From positions 22,501 through 86,500 of the forward strand of contig NZ_CP127162.1 of assembly GCF_030263935.1 (NCBI RefSeq): DNA of 64,000 nucleotides, in the 5' to 3' direction. The position numbers and the translations under genes are program-made. Shown here one piece after another: positions 47,541 through 57,457 of this stretch. Origin of the DNA: Paenibacillus polygoni. Its GTDB lineage: Bacteria; Bacillota; Bacilli; Paenibacillales; Paenibacillaceae. Under the pieces are notes generated by a model, which did not search any database, was not told the DNA's origin, and saw only the letters and a program-made list of their open reading frames with translations. Position 1 is the stretch's first letter. The number at the start of each line of letters is the position of its first letter.

Positions 47541-48479
47541 GTGGAGGTTCAGGCACTAGAACGTAAGGCCGAGATGAATCGTGAGTTGAAAGAGCGACTT
47601 AAAGTACTAAAGAAGGAACGAAATGCAATTATTCTTGCTCATTATTATCAACGAGATGAAATTCAGGAAGTAGCAGACTTCCGTGGAGACTCGTTCCTTC
47701 TAGCTCAGAAGGCCGCAGAGACCGATGCCGAAGTTATCGTTTTTTGTGGTGTCCACTTCATGGGAGAAAGCGCCAAAATTTTGGCTCCAAATAAAAAAGT
47801 GATTATTCCCGATGAACGTGCTGGCTGCCCCATGGCTGATATGGTCAACGTAGAAGGACTTCGCAAATTAAAAGAGCAGCATCCAAATGCGAAGGTCGTT
47901 ACATACATTAACTCCTCTGCCGAGATTAAAGCGGAGACCGATATATGCTGTACTTCTGCTAACGCAGTGAAGGTGATTCAATCGCTTGATGCGGAAGAGA
48001 TTATATGGGTTCCTGATAAGAATCTCGGACATTATGTTCAGCAGCATACCGATAAGAAGATGATTATATGGGAAGGGTACTGCAATACACATGACATGCT
48101 GACAATCAAAGATGTCGTTGAAATGCGTGCTAAATATCCCGATGCAGAATTCGTGGTTCATCCGGAATGCCGCCCAGAAGTGGTTGAGATGGGTGATTTT
48201 GTAGGAAGCACGACAGCAATTCTCGAGTACTGTAAAAAATCCGACCGCAAACAATTCATTGTCGGTACGGAAGACGGTACAGGATATCAACTTCGAGTAG
48301 ACAGTCCGGACAAAACCTTCCACTTTGCGACCAAATTCCTTGTTTGCCCAAATATGAAAGTAAATAACCTTAAGAAACTGGTAAAAGCACTGGAGACAAT
48401 GAAGCCAGAAATTTATGTACCTCCTGCTGTTGCTGATCGTGCACGTTTATCCTTAGAGCGCATGTTACAAGTAAAATAG
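47541..48479 (+). CDS. nadA: quinolinate synthase
   Basis: [4Fe-4S] enzyme joining iminoaspartate and DHAP to quinolinate. Start at GTG 47541, 6 bases after AAAGGAGAGGG; the open frame before it is leader. 312 residues, the length of the short three-cysteine NadA type. Repeated domains show ILAHYYQRDEIQEVADFRGDS, VFCGVHFMGESAKIL, PDERAGCPMAD, CTSANAV, HPECRPEV and FLVCPNMK with the cluster cysteines. First gene of nadABC. Confidence 0.96.
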   Translation: MEVQALERKAEMNRELKERLKVLKKERNAIILAHYYQRDEIQEVADFRGDSFLLAQKAAETDAEVIVFCGVHFMGESAKILAPNKKVIIPDERAGCPMADMVNVEGLRKLKEQHPNAKVVTYINSSAEIKAETDICCTSANAVKVIQSLDAEEIIWVPDKNLGHYVQQHTDKKMIIWEGYCNTHDMLTIKDVVEMRAKYPDAEFVVHPECRPEVVEMGDFVGSTTAILEYCKKSDRKQFIVGTEDGTGYQLRVDSPDKTFHFATKFLVCPNMKVNNLKKLVKALETMKPEIYVPPAVADRARLSLERMLQVK

Positions 48480-48574
48480 GTTGAAGGGGGAGCTTTCAAA
48501 TGAAGGTACACCCCCTTTTCTATGTATGCATGATTAACGAGAACAACATTATAGGAGACAGGTGAGGATGCCAG

Positions 48575-50200
48575 GTGATACCTTCTTACTTAATTGATTT
48601 GGATATAGCGACTTTACCTCAAGTAGAGACAGAACTTCTTGTTATCGGTACAGGTATAGCAGGATTATTTACAGCAATCGAGGCAAGCAGGGATCGGCAG
48701 GTTCTTATGATTACGAAAAGAACGTTGCTGGAGAGTAATACGAGATATGCGCAAGGTGGAATTGCAGCAGTCACTGCAGAGGATGATTCACCTGCCTACC
48801 ATATGCAGGATACGCTTACTGCGGGTGCGGGTCTGTGCCGAGAAGAGGCTGTGAAAGTGCTTGTTAGCGAGGGGCCGGAAAGAGTCAGAGAATTAATCAG
48901 TCTTGGGACTGCTTTTGATATAGAGAATGGGGAACTGGCATTAACACAGGAAGGAGCACACAGTCATCGCCGGATTCTACATGCGAATGGAGATGCGACG
49001 GGGTACGAGATTGTAAGAGCATTAGCCAAGCAAGTTGCTTCTCATGCATCGATTAAAGTATGGGATGAACATTTTGTTATTGATCTTGTAACGCAGTCCG
49101 GTGAGTGCAGGGGGGCTATTGTACAGGAAGCTGATGGCAGACGGATCTATGTAAAAGCAGATGCGGTTGTACTCTGTTCTGGGGGAGCAGGCCAATTATA
49201 TCGATATACTACAAACCCGGAAGTGGCTACTGCAGATGGTATAGCGATGGCTTACCGGGCAGGGGCCGAAATACGAGACATGGAATTCATTCAATTTCAT
49301 CCGACATCTCTTTGTTATCCAGGGGCTCCTCGCTTTCTAATATCTGAGGCTGTACGCGGTGAAGGAGCAGTGCTTCGTAATATTCGCGGTGAACGTTTTA
49401 TGCATAAATACCATCCACAGCTCGAGCTCGCTCCGCGTGATATCGTGGCAAGAGCCATTGTTAGTGAGATGGAGCTTACAAAGGCAACCCAAGTATATCT
49501 TGATATCACCCATGAGACCCTTGACCGGATTAAGCTTCGCTTCCCGACAATCTATGAGACCTGTATGAACTATGGGCTGGATTTGGCTTCGGACTGGATT
49601 CCTGTAGCACCTGCTGCTCACTATATGATGGGCGGAGTGAAAACAGATTTACATGGAGAAAGCAGTATTCAGCGGCTTTTTGCCTGTGGAGAGGTTTCAT
49701 CTACCGGAGTCCATGGAGCAAATCGGCTGGCCAGCAATTCTTTATCAGAGGCCATCGTTTTTGGGAAAAGAATTGTAAATCGCATACGCGAACTCACTCC
49801 TCTAAAGGAATCTGTTTCTGTTCCTTTCGTTCCTTCTCTGAACAGAAAGGAAGTTTTCGTCGAAGTGAGTTCAATTCATGCTAGAAGACTTGCCCTGCAG
49901 AAAACAATGGTACGAGGAGTAGGACTTCGGCGCTCAGAGCAAGGTTTATTACAGGCCAAGTCACTGCTCGAGAAAGAGCTGGCTATATTTAATACCAGCC
50001 TTACTACCCAAGAAGAATATGAGTTTGCCAATCTACTTACGTGCGCCATACTTGTTACCGAGGGGGCACTTCACCGCAAAGAGAGCCGAGGAGCTCATTA
50101 TCGGGAGGATTATCCTGATTGTGACGATCTTTTGTGGCAGAAGCATACGGTGCAACAGCGTGAACGTAAAATTGCGGAGGAAGTTAGTCATGCTACTTAA
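48575..50200 (+). CDS. nadB: L-aspartate oxidase
   Basis: FAD enzyme making iminoaspartate for NadA. 541 residues. GTG start at 48575, 7 bases after GGTGAGG. Dinucleotide motif VIGTGIAGLFTAIEA (about 24-38), flavin/active-site segment NTRYAQGGIAAV, and the succinate-dehydrogenase-like FHPTSL, SEAVRGEGAVLRN and HYMMGGVKTD; VHGANRLASNSLSEAIVFGKR near 395 binds FAD. The C-terminal helical domain is complete. Overlaps nadC by 11 bp. Confidence 0.96.
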   Translation: MIPSYLIDLDIATLPQVETELLVIGTGIAGLFTAIEASRDRQVLMITKRTLLESNTRYAQGGIAAVTAEDDSPAYHMQDTLTAGAGLCREEAVKVLVSEGPERVRELISLGTAFDIENGELALTQEGAHSHRRILHANGDATGYEIVRALAKQVASHASIKVWDEHFVIDLVTQSGECRGAIVQEADGRRIYVKADAVVLCSGGAGQLYRYTTNPEVATADGIAMAYRAGAEIRDMEFIQFHPTSLCYPGAPRFLISEAVRGEGAVLRNIRGERFMHKYHPQLELAPRDIVARAIVSEMELTKATQVYLDITHETLDRIKLRFPTIYETCMNYGLDLASDWIPVAPAAHYMMGGVKTDLHGESSIQRLFACGEVSSTGVHGANRLASNSLSEAIVFGKRIVNRIRELTPLKESVSVPFVPSLNRKEVFVEVSSIHARRLALQKTMVRGVGLRRSEQGLLQAKSLLEKELAIFNTSLTTQEEYEFANLLTCAILVTEGALHRKESRGAHYREDYPDCDDLLWQKHTVQQRERKIAEEVSHAT

Positions 50201-51056
50201 TGGATATAATGAAGTATTAACCCAATCAATTAAAAGTTGGCTCAGGGAAGATGTTGGCTCAGGGGATGTCACAACCTTGGCTACCATTCCTGAGGGACAT
50301 CAGTCCAAGGCTGTAATTCATGCAAAAGAAGCCGGGATTATTGCAGGACTCTCTATTGCAGAACTTGTTTTTCATATCGTTGACCCTTCACTTGAATTTC
50401 ATGCAGAATTGAAGGATGGAGATAAAGCAAAAAAGGGGACAATACTTTGTGTGGTAGAGGGAAGTACGCACAGTCTGCTAACAGGCGAGAGGTTGGCTTT
50501 AAATTTATTGCAGCGGCTTTCAGGTATTGCGACCAAAACTCGCACTTATGTAGATGCTATAGCAGATCTACCGGTGCGGTTAGTGGATACACGAAAGACA
50601 ACACCAGGCCACAGGCAGCTTGAAAAATATGCAGTACGGGTCGGTGGAGGTTATAATCACCGGTTTGGACTGTATGATGCAGTTATGATTAAAGATAATC
50701 ACATCAAGGGTTCTGGAGGGATAACACAAGCTATTGAAAGAGCCAGAGCAAGGATCCCGCACACCATGACAATTGAAGTGGAGACAGAGAACCTAAACCA
50801 AGTAAATGAGGCTATTGAAGCGGGAGCAGATATTATTATGCTTGATAATATGAATGAAGAGATGATGCGTGAGGCAGTTAGGCATATCCGTGAGGCAGCC
50901 CCGCATGTTAAAATAGAAGCTTCAGGCAACGTTTCTCTTGCCACCATTCGTGGTATAGCTGAGACGGGAGTAGATATTATCTCCGTAGGAAGACTGACTT
51001 ACTCCTTTGAAAGCCTAGATATCAGTCTTGATTTAAACGAAAAGAAAGGAGGATAA
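50190..51056 (+). CDS. nadC: nicotinate-nucleotide diphosphorylase (carboxylating)
   Basis: Quinolinate phosphoribosyltransferase. Start at ATG 50190 (MLLNGYNEVLTQSIKSWLRE) behind GGAGGAAG, inside the nadB end. 288 residues. Motifs LREDVGSGDVTT, GERLALNLLQRLSGIAT, DTRKTTPGHR (RK-TTP basic cluster), KDNHIKGSGG, EVETEN and MLDNM. Completes the de novo NAD pathway. Ends 6 bp before coaX. Confidence 0.97.
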   Translation: MLLNGYNEVLTQSIKSWLREDVGSGDVTTLATIPEGHQSKAVIHAKEAGIIAGLSIAELVFHIVDPSLEFHAELKDGDKAKKGTILCVVEGSTHSLLTGERLALNLLQRLSGIATKTRTYVDAIADLPVRLVDTRKTTPGHRQLEKYAVRVGGGYNHRFGLYDAVMIKDNHIKGSGGITQAIERARARIPHTMTIEVETENLNQVNEAIEAGADIIMLDNMNEEMMREAVRHIREAAPHVKIEASGNVSLATIRGIAETGVDIISVGRLTYSFESLDISLDLNEKKGG

Positions 51057-51062
51057 TCCTCT

Positions 51063-51830
51063 TTGATCCTTGTAGTAGATGTAGGTAACAGTAATATTGT
51101 GCTTGGTATATACAAGCATCGTGAACTTCTCCATCATTTTCGTATCAGCACTTCGAGACAGTCAACGGTAGATGAGTATGGTATTCTCATTCATAGCTTT
51201 TTTCAGATGTCGGGTATATCAACTTCAGAAATTGAAGGAATCATTATCTCTTCTGTTGTACCGCCGCTGATGAATGTGCTGGAGGAAATGTGTATTAAAT
51301 ATGTTGGCAAGAAACCACTTATCGTCGGTCCTGGTATTAAAACAGGGTTGAATCTTCGTTATGAGAATCCTCGTGAGGTAGGTGCGGACCGGATCGTGAA
51401 CGCAGTAGCGGCAATTGATCAATTTAACTGCCCTCTAGTCGTCGTCGATTTTGGTACGGCAACGACCTTTGATTGTATAGATGGAGAAGGTAATTACCTG
51501 GGCGGAGCTATTGTGCCGGGTATCGGGATTTCTACTGAGGCATTATATCAACGTGCTTCTAAATTGCCGCGTATCGAACTCGAGAAACCGAAGAAAGTAA
51601 TCGGACGAAATACCATCCATGCCATGCAAGCAGGCATCATTTTCGGTTATGCAGGACAGGTTGATGGAATCGTGGAACGAATTAAGGAAGAGATGAAAGC
51701 TACACCAAAAGTGATTGCCACGGGCGGTTTGGCAGAACTTATCGCAAGTGAGACAAGAACCATCGAAGTGGTAAGTCCTATGTTGACACTTGAAGGTCTG
51801 CGGATTATATACGAACGAAATAAAGGGTAA
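51063..51830 (+). CDS. coaX: type III pantothenate kinase
   Basis: First step of CoA synthesis, of the ASKHA superfamily. 255 residues. TTG start at 51063; AAAGGAGG (51046-51052) lies in the nadC stop region and is partly complementary to CCTC just before the start. Phosphate-binding [12 protein letters not shown] (5-16), [11 protein letters not shown] (about 101-111), [10 protein letters not shown] (about 122-131) and GGAIVPG. It starts the coaX-hslO-yacD-cysK order shared with Bacillus. Confidence 0.96.
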   Translation: MILVVDVGNSNIVLGIYKHRELLHHFRISTSRQSTVDEYGILIHSFFQMSGISTSEIEGIIISSVVPPLMNVLEEMCIKYVGKKPLIVGPGIKTGLNLRYENPREVGADRIVNAVAAIDQFNCPLVVVDFGTATTFDCIDGEGNYLGGAIVPGIGISTEALYQRASKLPRIELEKPKKVIGRNTIHAMQAGIIFGYAGQVDGIVERIKEEMKATPKVIATGGLAELIASETRTIEVVSPMLTLEGLRIIYERNKG

Positions 51831-51841
51831 CCTTACTAAAT

Positions 51842-51895
51842 AAAAGATAATGGAAAAAGGGATAGGCAGTCACCTTTCTTCCGTTATCTTTTTCG
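51842..51895 (+). terminator. intrinsic terminator after coaX
   Basis: AAAAGATAATGGAA pairs with TTCCGTTATCTTTT (one G-T pair) around a long loop, followed by TTTTTC. Confidence 0.85.
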
Positions 51896-52014
51896 ATTAC
51901 AATAAAGAAAGTGCTGACTTAGACGAAATATGAATTTGCACAATCTTCATAAGGGAGCAGCCTGGCTTGCCTTGTGAAATTATAAATAGGACGAAACAGA
52001 AGGAGCATAACAGA

Positions 52015-52899
52015 ATGGAAAAGATGAATGACCGATTGGTGCGTGGTACAGCTTTAGGTGGACGTGTTCGTGCGTTTTCGATCCGTACAACGAATTTGGT
52101 AGAAGAATTGAGAAGAAGACACGATACATTCCCTACAGCAACAGCTGCGATGGGGCGGACCGTTACGGCTACTGCCATCATGGGCGCTATGCTGAAAGGG
52201 GAAGAGAAACTGACCATTCAAGTAAACGGGAATGGGCCTATTGGTCAAATCGTAGCAGATGCAAATGCCAAAGGTGAAGTAAGAGGATACGTTAAGAATC
52301 CACATGTCCACTTACCAAGTAATAGTAAAGGTAAACTTGATGTAGCTGGAGCTGTAGGTACTTCCGGATTCATTCATATTACGAAGGATCTTGGACTCAA
52401 AGAACCTTACCGTGGAAGTACTCCTATTATTTCAGGTGAACTAGGCGAAGACTTTACGTATTATTTTGCTAAATCAGAACAAACACCTTCTGCAGTAGGT
52501 CTTGGTGTCTTAGTTGATACCGATAACTCTGTTATTGTATCGGGAGGATTTATTATTCAGCTCTTGCCTGGACTCAGTGATGAGGAAATTTCGGCAATTG
52601 AGGATGCAATCAGTAACATGCCGCCAGTAACCACCCTCTTGGACCAAGGGCTTGATGTGGAAGAAATGCTCCGCAAGATTTTACCGGATGTTGTAATCCA
52701 TGACAGCATGGATATCGTCTTCCAGTGTCAATGTAGCCGTAAACGTGTAGAGCAAACACTGATCTCGCTTGGAGAATCCGAGCTTACTGATTTAATTGAA
52801 GAAGAAGGCCGAGCTGAAGTTGTGTGTCAGTTCTGTAATGAAGCATATGAATTTACGAAAAGTGACCTGGAAACCATTCTTGAGCAAGCGAGAAGCTAA
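52015..52899 (+). CDS. hslO: redox-regulated chaperone Hsp33
   Basis: Start at ATG 52015 (MEKMNDRLVRGTALGGRVRA) behind AGAAGGAGC. 294 residues, family length. Core domain FSIRTTNLVEELRRRHDTFPTATAAMGR, then the C-terminal redox zinc site CQC (about 239-241) and CQFC (about 271-274), the four conserved cysteines that form disulfides on oxidation and activate the holdase. Follows coaX as in Bacillus. Confidence 0.97.
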   Translation: MEKMNDRLVRGTALGGRVRAFSIRTTNLVEELRRRHDTFPTATAAMGRTVTATAIMGAMLKGEEKLTIQVNGNGPIGQIVADANAKGEVRGYVKNPHVHLPSNSKGKLDVAGAVGTSGFIHITKDLGLKEPYRGSTPIISGELGEDFTYYFAKSEQTPSAVGLGVLVDTDNSVIVSGGFIIQLLPGLSDEEISAIEDAISNMPPVTTLLDQGLDVEEMLRKILPDVVIHDSMDIVFQCQCSRKRVEQTLISLGESELTDLIEEEGRAEVVCQFCNEAYEFTKSDLETILEQARS

Positions 52900-52925
52900 A
52901 ACCGTTATGGGGTAGATGAGATGGG

Positions 52926-53870
52926 ATGACGAAACAAGAAAAAGGACTTTGGGTGACTGTCGTTGTGCTGAGCGTAGGTGTTATTTTTATGGGGACGTTT
53001 ATCTTTCGTGGAATGAACGATTCGAGTACAAATACAGACCTTAGTGCTTCAGATTGGAAAGAGCCGGTTGCAAGTATTGCTGGGCAAATGATTTCGGAGA
53101 AGCAATGGGTGGATGCACTTAAGACACGTTATGGTAACAAAGTTTTAATGGAAATGCTTAATCGTCAGGCCGTTCTCGCAGAAGCTAAATTACAAGGGCT
53201 GACTGTAACTGAATCTCAAGTTGACAAAGAACTGCAATCTTCGATGGAGGGCTATTCCTCAGAACAAGCTTTTTATGATGAGATGTGGAATCAGTTTGGA
53301 ATGAGCTTAGAGGAACTAAGGGCAGAGGCAACCTATCAAGTTTTGCTTGAAGAAATTGCAACAAGAGACATTGCAGTCAGTGAAGCAGCAGTACAAGAGT
53401 ATTATGAGGAACATGAAGCAGATTATAAACCCATCCGTCTGTTTGATATTTCTATGATTCAAGTGGATGATCTTGATTCAGCGAATCACGTCCTTGAACG
53501 GATCGAAGCGGGTGAAGCTTTCGGAGAAGTGGCAGAGAGTGAGTCGACGGATGAATACAGCCGTGAATCCAAAGGGAGACTTGGCCTTATTGAAGAGAAT
53601 GACCCTTTTCAACCGGAGGAAATGATGAGGCTTGCGGAAGAGATCCAAATTGGTGATGTCGCCGGTCCTGTTCAAGTGGATGAACACTATATTATTGTTC
53701 GTTTAAATGATATCGAAGAGAAACAAGGGATGACATTTGAAGAGGCAATGGAAGATATCCGAATGATGCTTGCTTTAAATGATTCCATTCCGTTGTCAGA
53801 ATTAGAAGAGCAGCTTCGCAGTAAATATGGAGCTGATATAAGAGTAAAGCTGGAGAGACCTGCTTCCTAA
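52926..53870 (+). CDS. yacD: membrane-anchored parvulin-type peptidylprolyl isomerase (YacD/PrsA-like)
   Basis: 314 residues: a single N-terminal membrane segment (about 7-29, LWVTVVVLSVGVIFMGTFIF), which lacks a lipobox cysteine, a SurA-like helical region with QVDKELQSSMEGY, and a degenerate parvulin domain (about 165-270, YKPIRLFDISMIQVDD to VQVDEHYIIVRLNDI). Several parvulin active-site residues are not recognisable, so a pure chaperone role is possible. Position between hslO and cysK is as in Bacillus yacD. Confidence 0.85.
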   Translation: MTKQEKGLWVTVVVLSVGVIFMGTFIFRGMNDSSTNTDLSASDWKEPVASIAGQMISEKQWVDALKTRYGNKVLMEMLNRQAVLAEAKLQGLTVTESQVDKELQSSMEGYSSEQAFYDEMWNQFGMSLEELRAEATYQVLLEEIATRDIAVSEAAVQEYYEEHEADYKPIRLFDISMIQVDDLDSANHVLERIEAGEAFGEVAESESTDEYSRESKGRLGLIEENDPFQPEEMMRLAEEIQIGDVAGPVQVDEHYIIVRLNDIEEKQGMTFEEAMEDIRMMLALNDSIPLSELEEQLRSKYGADIRVKLERPAS

Positions 53871-53888
53871 GGGAAGGGGCCTCTTTTT
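53853..53888 (+). terminator. intrinsic terminator after yacD
   Basis: GAGA...CTTCC pairs with GGAAG...CCTCTTTTT across the stop codon region; stem has internal mismatches. Confidence 0.65.
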
Positions 53889-53912
53889 CTGCGCTATTTT
53901 TTTCTAACATTA

Positions 53913-53941
53913 TTGACATTATGAAGCAAGGTTGATAATAT
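53913..53941 (+). promoter_or_regulatory. candidate sigma-A promoter of cysK
   Basis: TTGACA (53913-53918), 17 bp, TAATAT (53936-53941), leaving a leader of about 200 nt. Confidence 0.6.
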
Positions 53942-54001
53942 TAAATTTATAAAAACCCACCTATTTAGTCGGAAATATAGTTGTGGGCAAAAGAATGGAA
54001 A

Positions 54002-54060
54002 GAGTCTGGACAGTGCAGTAAAGTAAGCAGATCGTCCTGCCTGAGAGCATGGTCCAGCTC
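54002..54060 (+). ncRNA. structured element in the cysK leader, unassigned
   Basis: GAG-t-CTGGAC (54002-54011) pairs with GTCCAGCTC (54052-54060) over nine pairs with one bulge, enclosing an inner GCAG/CTGC stem. It has neither T-box nor SAM riboswitch consensus, and no T tract follows. May be a regulatory leader or an RNA stabiliser. Confidence 0.4.
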
Positions 54061-54149
54061 ATATAATACAACTAGAATACACATTGGCATATGAAATAGA
54101 AGAAGCAATCATTCGTTCAACTTCATTTAATCCAAGGAGGGCAATTATC

Positions 54150-55088
54150 ATGGCTAAGGTTGTCAATAATGTTACGGAACTGATCGGTGGAACACCGCTT
54201 GTTCGCTTGAATCGCGTTGTACCTGAAGGTAGTGCGGAAGTATATGTGAAACTTGAATACCAAAACCCTGGTTCTAGTGTGAAAGATCGGATCGCGATCA
54301 GTATCATAGAGGATGCAGAGCAGTCTGGCCGAATTAAACCAGGCGACACGATTGTAGAAGCAACAAGTGGTAATACGGGAATTGGGCTGGCCATGGTAGC
54401 AGCGGCTAAAGGATATCGTTCAATTATTGTTATGCCTGAGACGATGAGCTTAGAGCGTCGTAATTTGCTTCGTGCATATGGTGCAGAGCTTGTGCTTACT
54501 CCTGGATCAGAAGGAATGAATGGTGCGGTTAAAAAAGCAGAAGCAATCGTAGAAGAAAATTCCGGTTATTTCATGGCAGAACAATTTAAGAACCAATCTA
54601 ATGTTAAAATCCACCGTGAAACTACGGGACCTGAAATTGTAGAAGCAATTCAGTCCGTGGGCGGATCTTTGGATGCATTTGTAGCTGGAATCGGTACAGG
54701 AGGTACGATTACAGGAGCAGGTGAAGTACTCAAAGAGTCTTTCCCAGACATTAAAATTTATGCAGTGGAACCAGCAGCTTCACCAATCCTAGCAGGCGGA
54801 GCGCCAGGTCCTCATAAAATTCAAGGCATCGGTGCAAACTTTGTTCCTGAGATTCTAAATCAGGATGTTTATGATGAAATCATTCATATTGAGAATGAGG
54901 ATGCATTTGAAACGGCTCGCCAAGTAGCTAAAGAAGAGGGAATCCTCGCAGGGATCTCTTCTGGAGCAGCCATCCGTGCTGCGCTGAAAGTGGCAAAAGA
55001 GCTGGGTGAAGGTAAACGTGTTGTTGCGATTGTTCCAAGCAATGGGGAACGTTACCTCAGCACACCTCTTTATAATTTTGAAGGCTAA
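54150..55088 (+). CDS. cysK: cysteine synthase A
   Basis: O-acetylserine (thiol)-lyase. Start at ATG 54150 ([20 protein letters not shown]) behind CCAAGGAGGG; the frame upstream is leader. 312 residues, normal length. PLP lysine in [11 protein letters not shown] (Lys near 45), substrate loop [12 protein letters not shown] (about 71-82), phosphate-binding [13 protein letters not shown] (about 180-192), and SSGAAIRAA at the end. In Bacillus CysK also partners CymR. Confidence 0.97.
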   Translation: MAKVVNNVTELIGGTPLVRLNRVVPEGSAEVYVKLEYQNPGSSVKDRIAISIIEDAEQSGRIKPGDTIVEATSGNTGIGLAMVAAAKGYRSIIVMPETMSLERRNLLRAYGAELVLTPGSEGMNGAVKKAEAIVEENSGYFMAEQFKNQSNVKIHRETTGPEIVEAIQSVGGSLDAFVAGIGTGGTITGAGEVLKESFPDIKIYAVEPAASPILAGGAPGPHKIQGIGANFVPEILNQDVYDEIIHIENEDAFETARQVAKEEGILAGISSGAAIRAALKVAKELGEGKRVVAIVPSNGERYLSTPLYNFEG

Positions 55089-55147
55089 GACTGACGAGCA
55101 GGATACTCGAGTGGACTTTTTACCTCTACATTCATAACAAATTATAT

Positions 55148-55187
55148 AACCCTGTGCCGCAACTCATTTGCAGGCACAGGGTTTTTT
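55148..55187 (+). terminator. intrinsic terminator after cysK
   Basis: AACCCTGTGCC pairs with GGCACAGGGTT, followed by six T residues. Confidence 0.95.
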
Positions 55188-55267
55188 ATCATCTGCTTTT
55201 AAAATGCAGAATGCTTTAGTATACTAACAGACAATAGACAAGGTCAGCCTGGAGGAAAGAAGCGTAC

Positions 55268-56866
55268 ATGAATAAGGTAACTACAACCTACGAGGATTGG
55301 AAAGTATGGAGCAAAGACGATTGGACGGTGCTTCCCTATGTAACAAAAATGAAACTTAAGAAGTCACCCGCTCTTCGTTCCTGGAAGCCTGCATGGGAAC
55401 AGGCTTCTCCCTATGCTTTTGTACTGGAAAGCGGAAAGGACGGGACATATACCTATCTTGGTTTATGTCCGGCAGCCATTGTGACGGGGAAGGGTAAACA
55501 GGCAGAGGTGAAAATTCTCGGTGTGGCAGATGGAGCCAACCAAGAGCATCGTTTTCATTCACATGGGACGATGACAGGAGATCCCCTGCAAATAATCGAA
55601 GAGTGGATCCAACCTTACCGTGCTCCTCGGGTTCAAGGGACACCGCCGTTTTCCGGCGGGGTTGTAGGTTACCTAAGTTATGATGTGGCTCGCTCCCTTG
55701 AGAAGCTGCCTGAACTTGCGAAAGATGACCCAAGTCTTCCTGATTATATGTGGATGCGATTTGAAGAAGTGTGGACTATTGATCATGAAGAGAATGCTGT
55801 CTACTCTTCAGTTTACACAGTTCTAAACAAAGATGAGCCGTTAGAGAAGCAGTTCAAGCAAGCCGCTTCCAGAGCGGAGGTTATGCTTCGCAGCTGGGAA
55901 CATATGATGGAAACTGCAGCAACCTCTTATTATATCCGAGAGCAAGCAGAGCGGATTCAGCGGCTGGAGCAGGCTAGCGCTGAAGGCAATGCACATATGG
56001 ATGTAGCTCAAGGCTGGGAATCTCCTTTTAATAAAGAAGCCTTTGAACTAGCTGTTAAGAAAGTGCAGGATTATATCGGGCAGGGAGATGTCTTTCAGGT
56101 TAATCTTTCATTAAGGCAGGATAAGGAGCTATATACTTCACCTGATGATGTGTATGAGTGGCTTCGTGTAATTAACCCTTCCCCTTATATGGGATACGTT
56201 CAGACACCAGATTTTCAGCTGGTAAGCGGCTCTCCAGAGCTGCTAATTAAACTCACGCAGGGTAAGGTTATCGCAAGACCCATCGCAGGAACAAGACGCA
56301 GGGGAGCGACCTCAGAAGAGGACAAGCGTATGGCGGAAGAACTGCTTCATACGGAAAAAGAGCGGGCTGAGCATATTATGCTCGTGGATCTGGAGCGCAA
56401 CGACATCGGTAGAGTAGCGAGATATGGATCAGTGCGTGTTCCCGAACTTATGACCATTGAATACTATTCGCATGTAATGCATCTAGTTTCACAAGTAGAA
56501 GGTATCTTGGCTGAAGATAAAAATGCCTTTGATGTGATTGCTGCTGCATTCCCAGGGGGGACCATTACAGGTGCTCCTAAGGTAAGAACGATGGAGATTA
56601 TTGAGGAACTGGAACCAGTGAGACGCGGCCCCTACACAGGATCAATTGGCTGGATTTCCTATCAAGGGGACATGGAACTAAATATCATTATTCGTACCCT
56701 CGCAGTGAAGGATAACATCGGTTATATTCAGGCAGGAGCAGGAATTGTAATTGATTCAGATCCTTACCGGGAATATAGGGAATCAAAGAACAAAGCAAGG
56801 GCAGTTATGAAGGCTGTACAGTATAGTGAAGAAGCTGCTATGCAGCGAAGCAGAGACGAGAACTAG
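55268..56866 (+). CDS. pabB: aminodeoxychorismate synthase component I
   Basis: Converts chorismate to aminodeoxychorismate with PabA in folate synthesis. 532 residues, somewhat longer than B. subtilis PabB (about 470). Chorismate-binding domain C-terminal from about 260: [44 protein letters not shown] (about 338-347), [12 protein letters not shown] (about 372-383), [16 protein letters not shown] and YTGSIGW. TrpE is homologous, but the pabA-pabC-folP context assigns it to folate. GGAGGAAAG precedes the ATG. Confidence 0.94.
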   Translation: MNKVTTTYEDWKVWSKDDWTVLPYVTKMKLKKSPALRSWKPAWEQASPYAFVLESGKDGTYTYLGLCPAAIVTGKGKQAEVKILGVADGANQEHRFHSHGTMTGDPLQIIEEWIQPYRAPRVQGTPPFSGGVVGYLSYDVARSLEKLPELAKDDPSLPDYMWMRFEEVWTIDHEENAVYSSVYTVLNKDEPLEKQFKQAASRAEVMLRSWEHMMETAATSYYIREQAERIQRLEQASAEGNAHMDVAQGWESPFNKEAFELAVKKVQDYIGQGDVFQVNLSLRQDKELYTSPDDVYEWLRVINPSPYMGYVQTPDFQLVSGSPELLIKLTQGKVIARPIAGTRRRGATSEEDKRMAEELLHTEKERAEHIMLVDLERNDIGRVARYGSVRVPELMTIEYYSHVMHLVSQVEGILAEDKNAFDVIAAAFPGGTITGAPKVRTMEIIEELEPVRRGPYTGSIGWISYQGDMELNIIIRTLAVKDNIGYIQAGAGIVIDSDPYREYRESKNKARAVMKAVQYSEEAAMQRSRDEN

Positions 56867-56880
56867 AGGAGGTTTTTTAT

Positions 56881-57456
56881 ATGATTTTGGTTATTGATAA
56901 CTATGATTCTTTTACGTATAACCTCGTGCAGTATCTAGGTGAGCTAGGTGAGGAAGTAGAGGTACGCCGGAATGATGAAATCGATATTGCTGGGATTGAA
57001 GCACTTGCGCCAGATCATATCTTGATTTCGCCAGGTCCATGTACACCAAATGAGGCAGGAATCAGTCTTGAGTTACTGCATCATTTTAAAGGAAAAATTC
57101 CAATGTTCGGTGTTTGTCTTGGACACCAGGCAATTGGTCAGGCTTTTGGAGGAAACGTCGTTAGGGCAGAACGTTTGATGCATGGGAAAACATCGCCTAT
57201 TTATCATGGGGGAACGTCTGTATTTGAAGGAATTCCATCTCCATTTACAGCTACGAGATATCATTCTCTACTCGTGGAGAGAGAGAGTCTTCCTGACTGC
57301 TTGGAGATTACAGCAGAGACAGAAGAAGGAGAGATTATGGGACTCAGACATAAAGAATATGCGATTGAAGGCGTACAATTCCATCCGGAATCGATCGTTA
57401 CCGATTATGGTCATCATATGCTCCGCAACTTCCTGCGTCAGAAAGCAATTGTATAA
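56881..57456 (+). CDS. pabA: aminodeoxychorismate/anthranilate synthase glutaminase subunit
   Basis: 191 residues, class I glutamine amidotransferase supplying ammonia to PabB. Nucleophile in [10 protein letters not shown] (Cys79 region, about 77-86), catalytic H and E in [10 protein letters not shown] (about 170-179), and [12 protein letters not shown] (6-17). In Bacillus the same subunit also serves TrpE (amphibolic), which may hold here. AGAGGAGG is 7 bases before the ATG. Confidence 0.96.
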   Translation: MILVIDNYDSFTYNLVQYLGELGEEVEVRRNDEIDIAGIEALAPDHILISPGPCTPNEAGISLELLHHFKGKIPMFGVCLGHQAIGQAFGGNVVRAERLMHGKTSPIYHGGTSVFEGIPSPFTATRYHSLLVERESLPDCLEITAETEEGEIMGLRHKEYAIEGVQFHPESIVTDYGHHMLRNFLRQKAIV

Positions 57457-57457
57457 G

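Noticed and set aside
53948..54149. T-box riboswitch before cysK
   Set aside because: The TGGNACCGCG antiterminator motif and a following terminator are absent.
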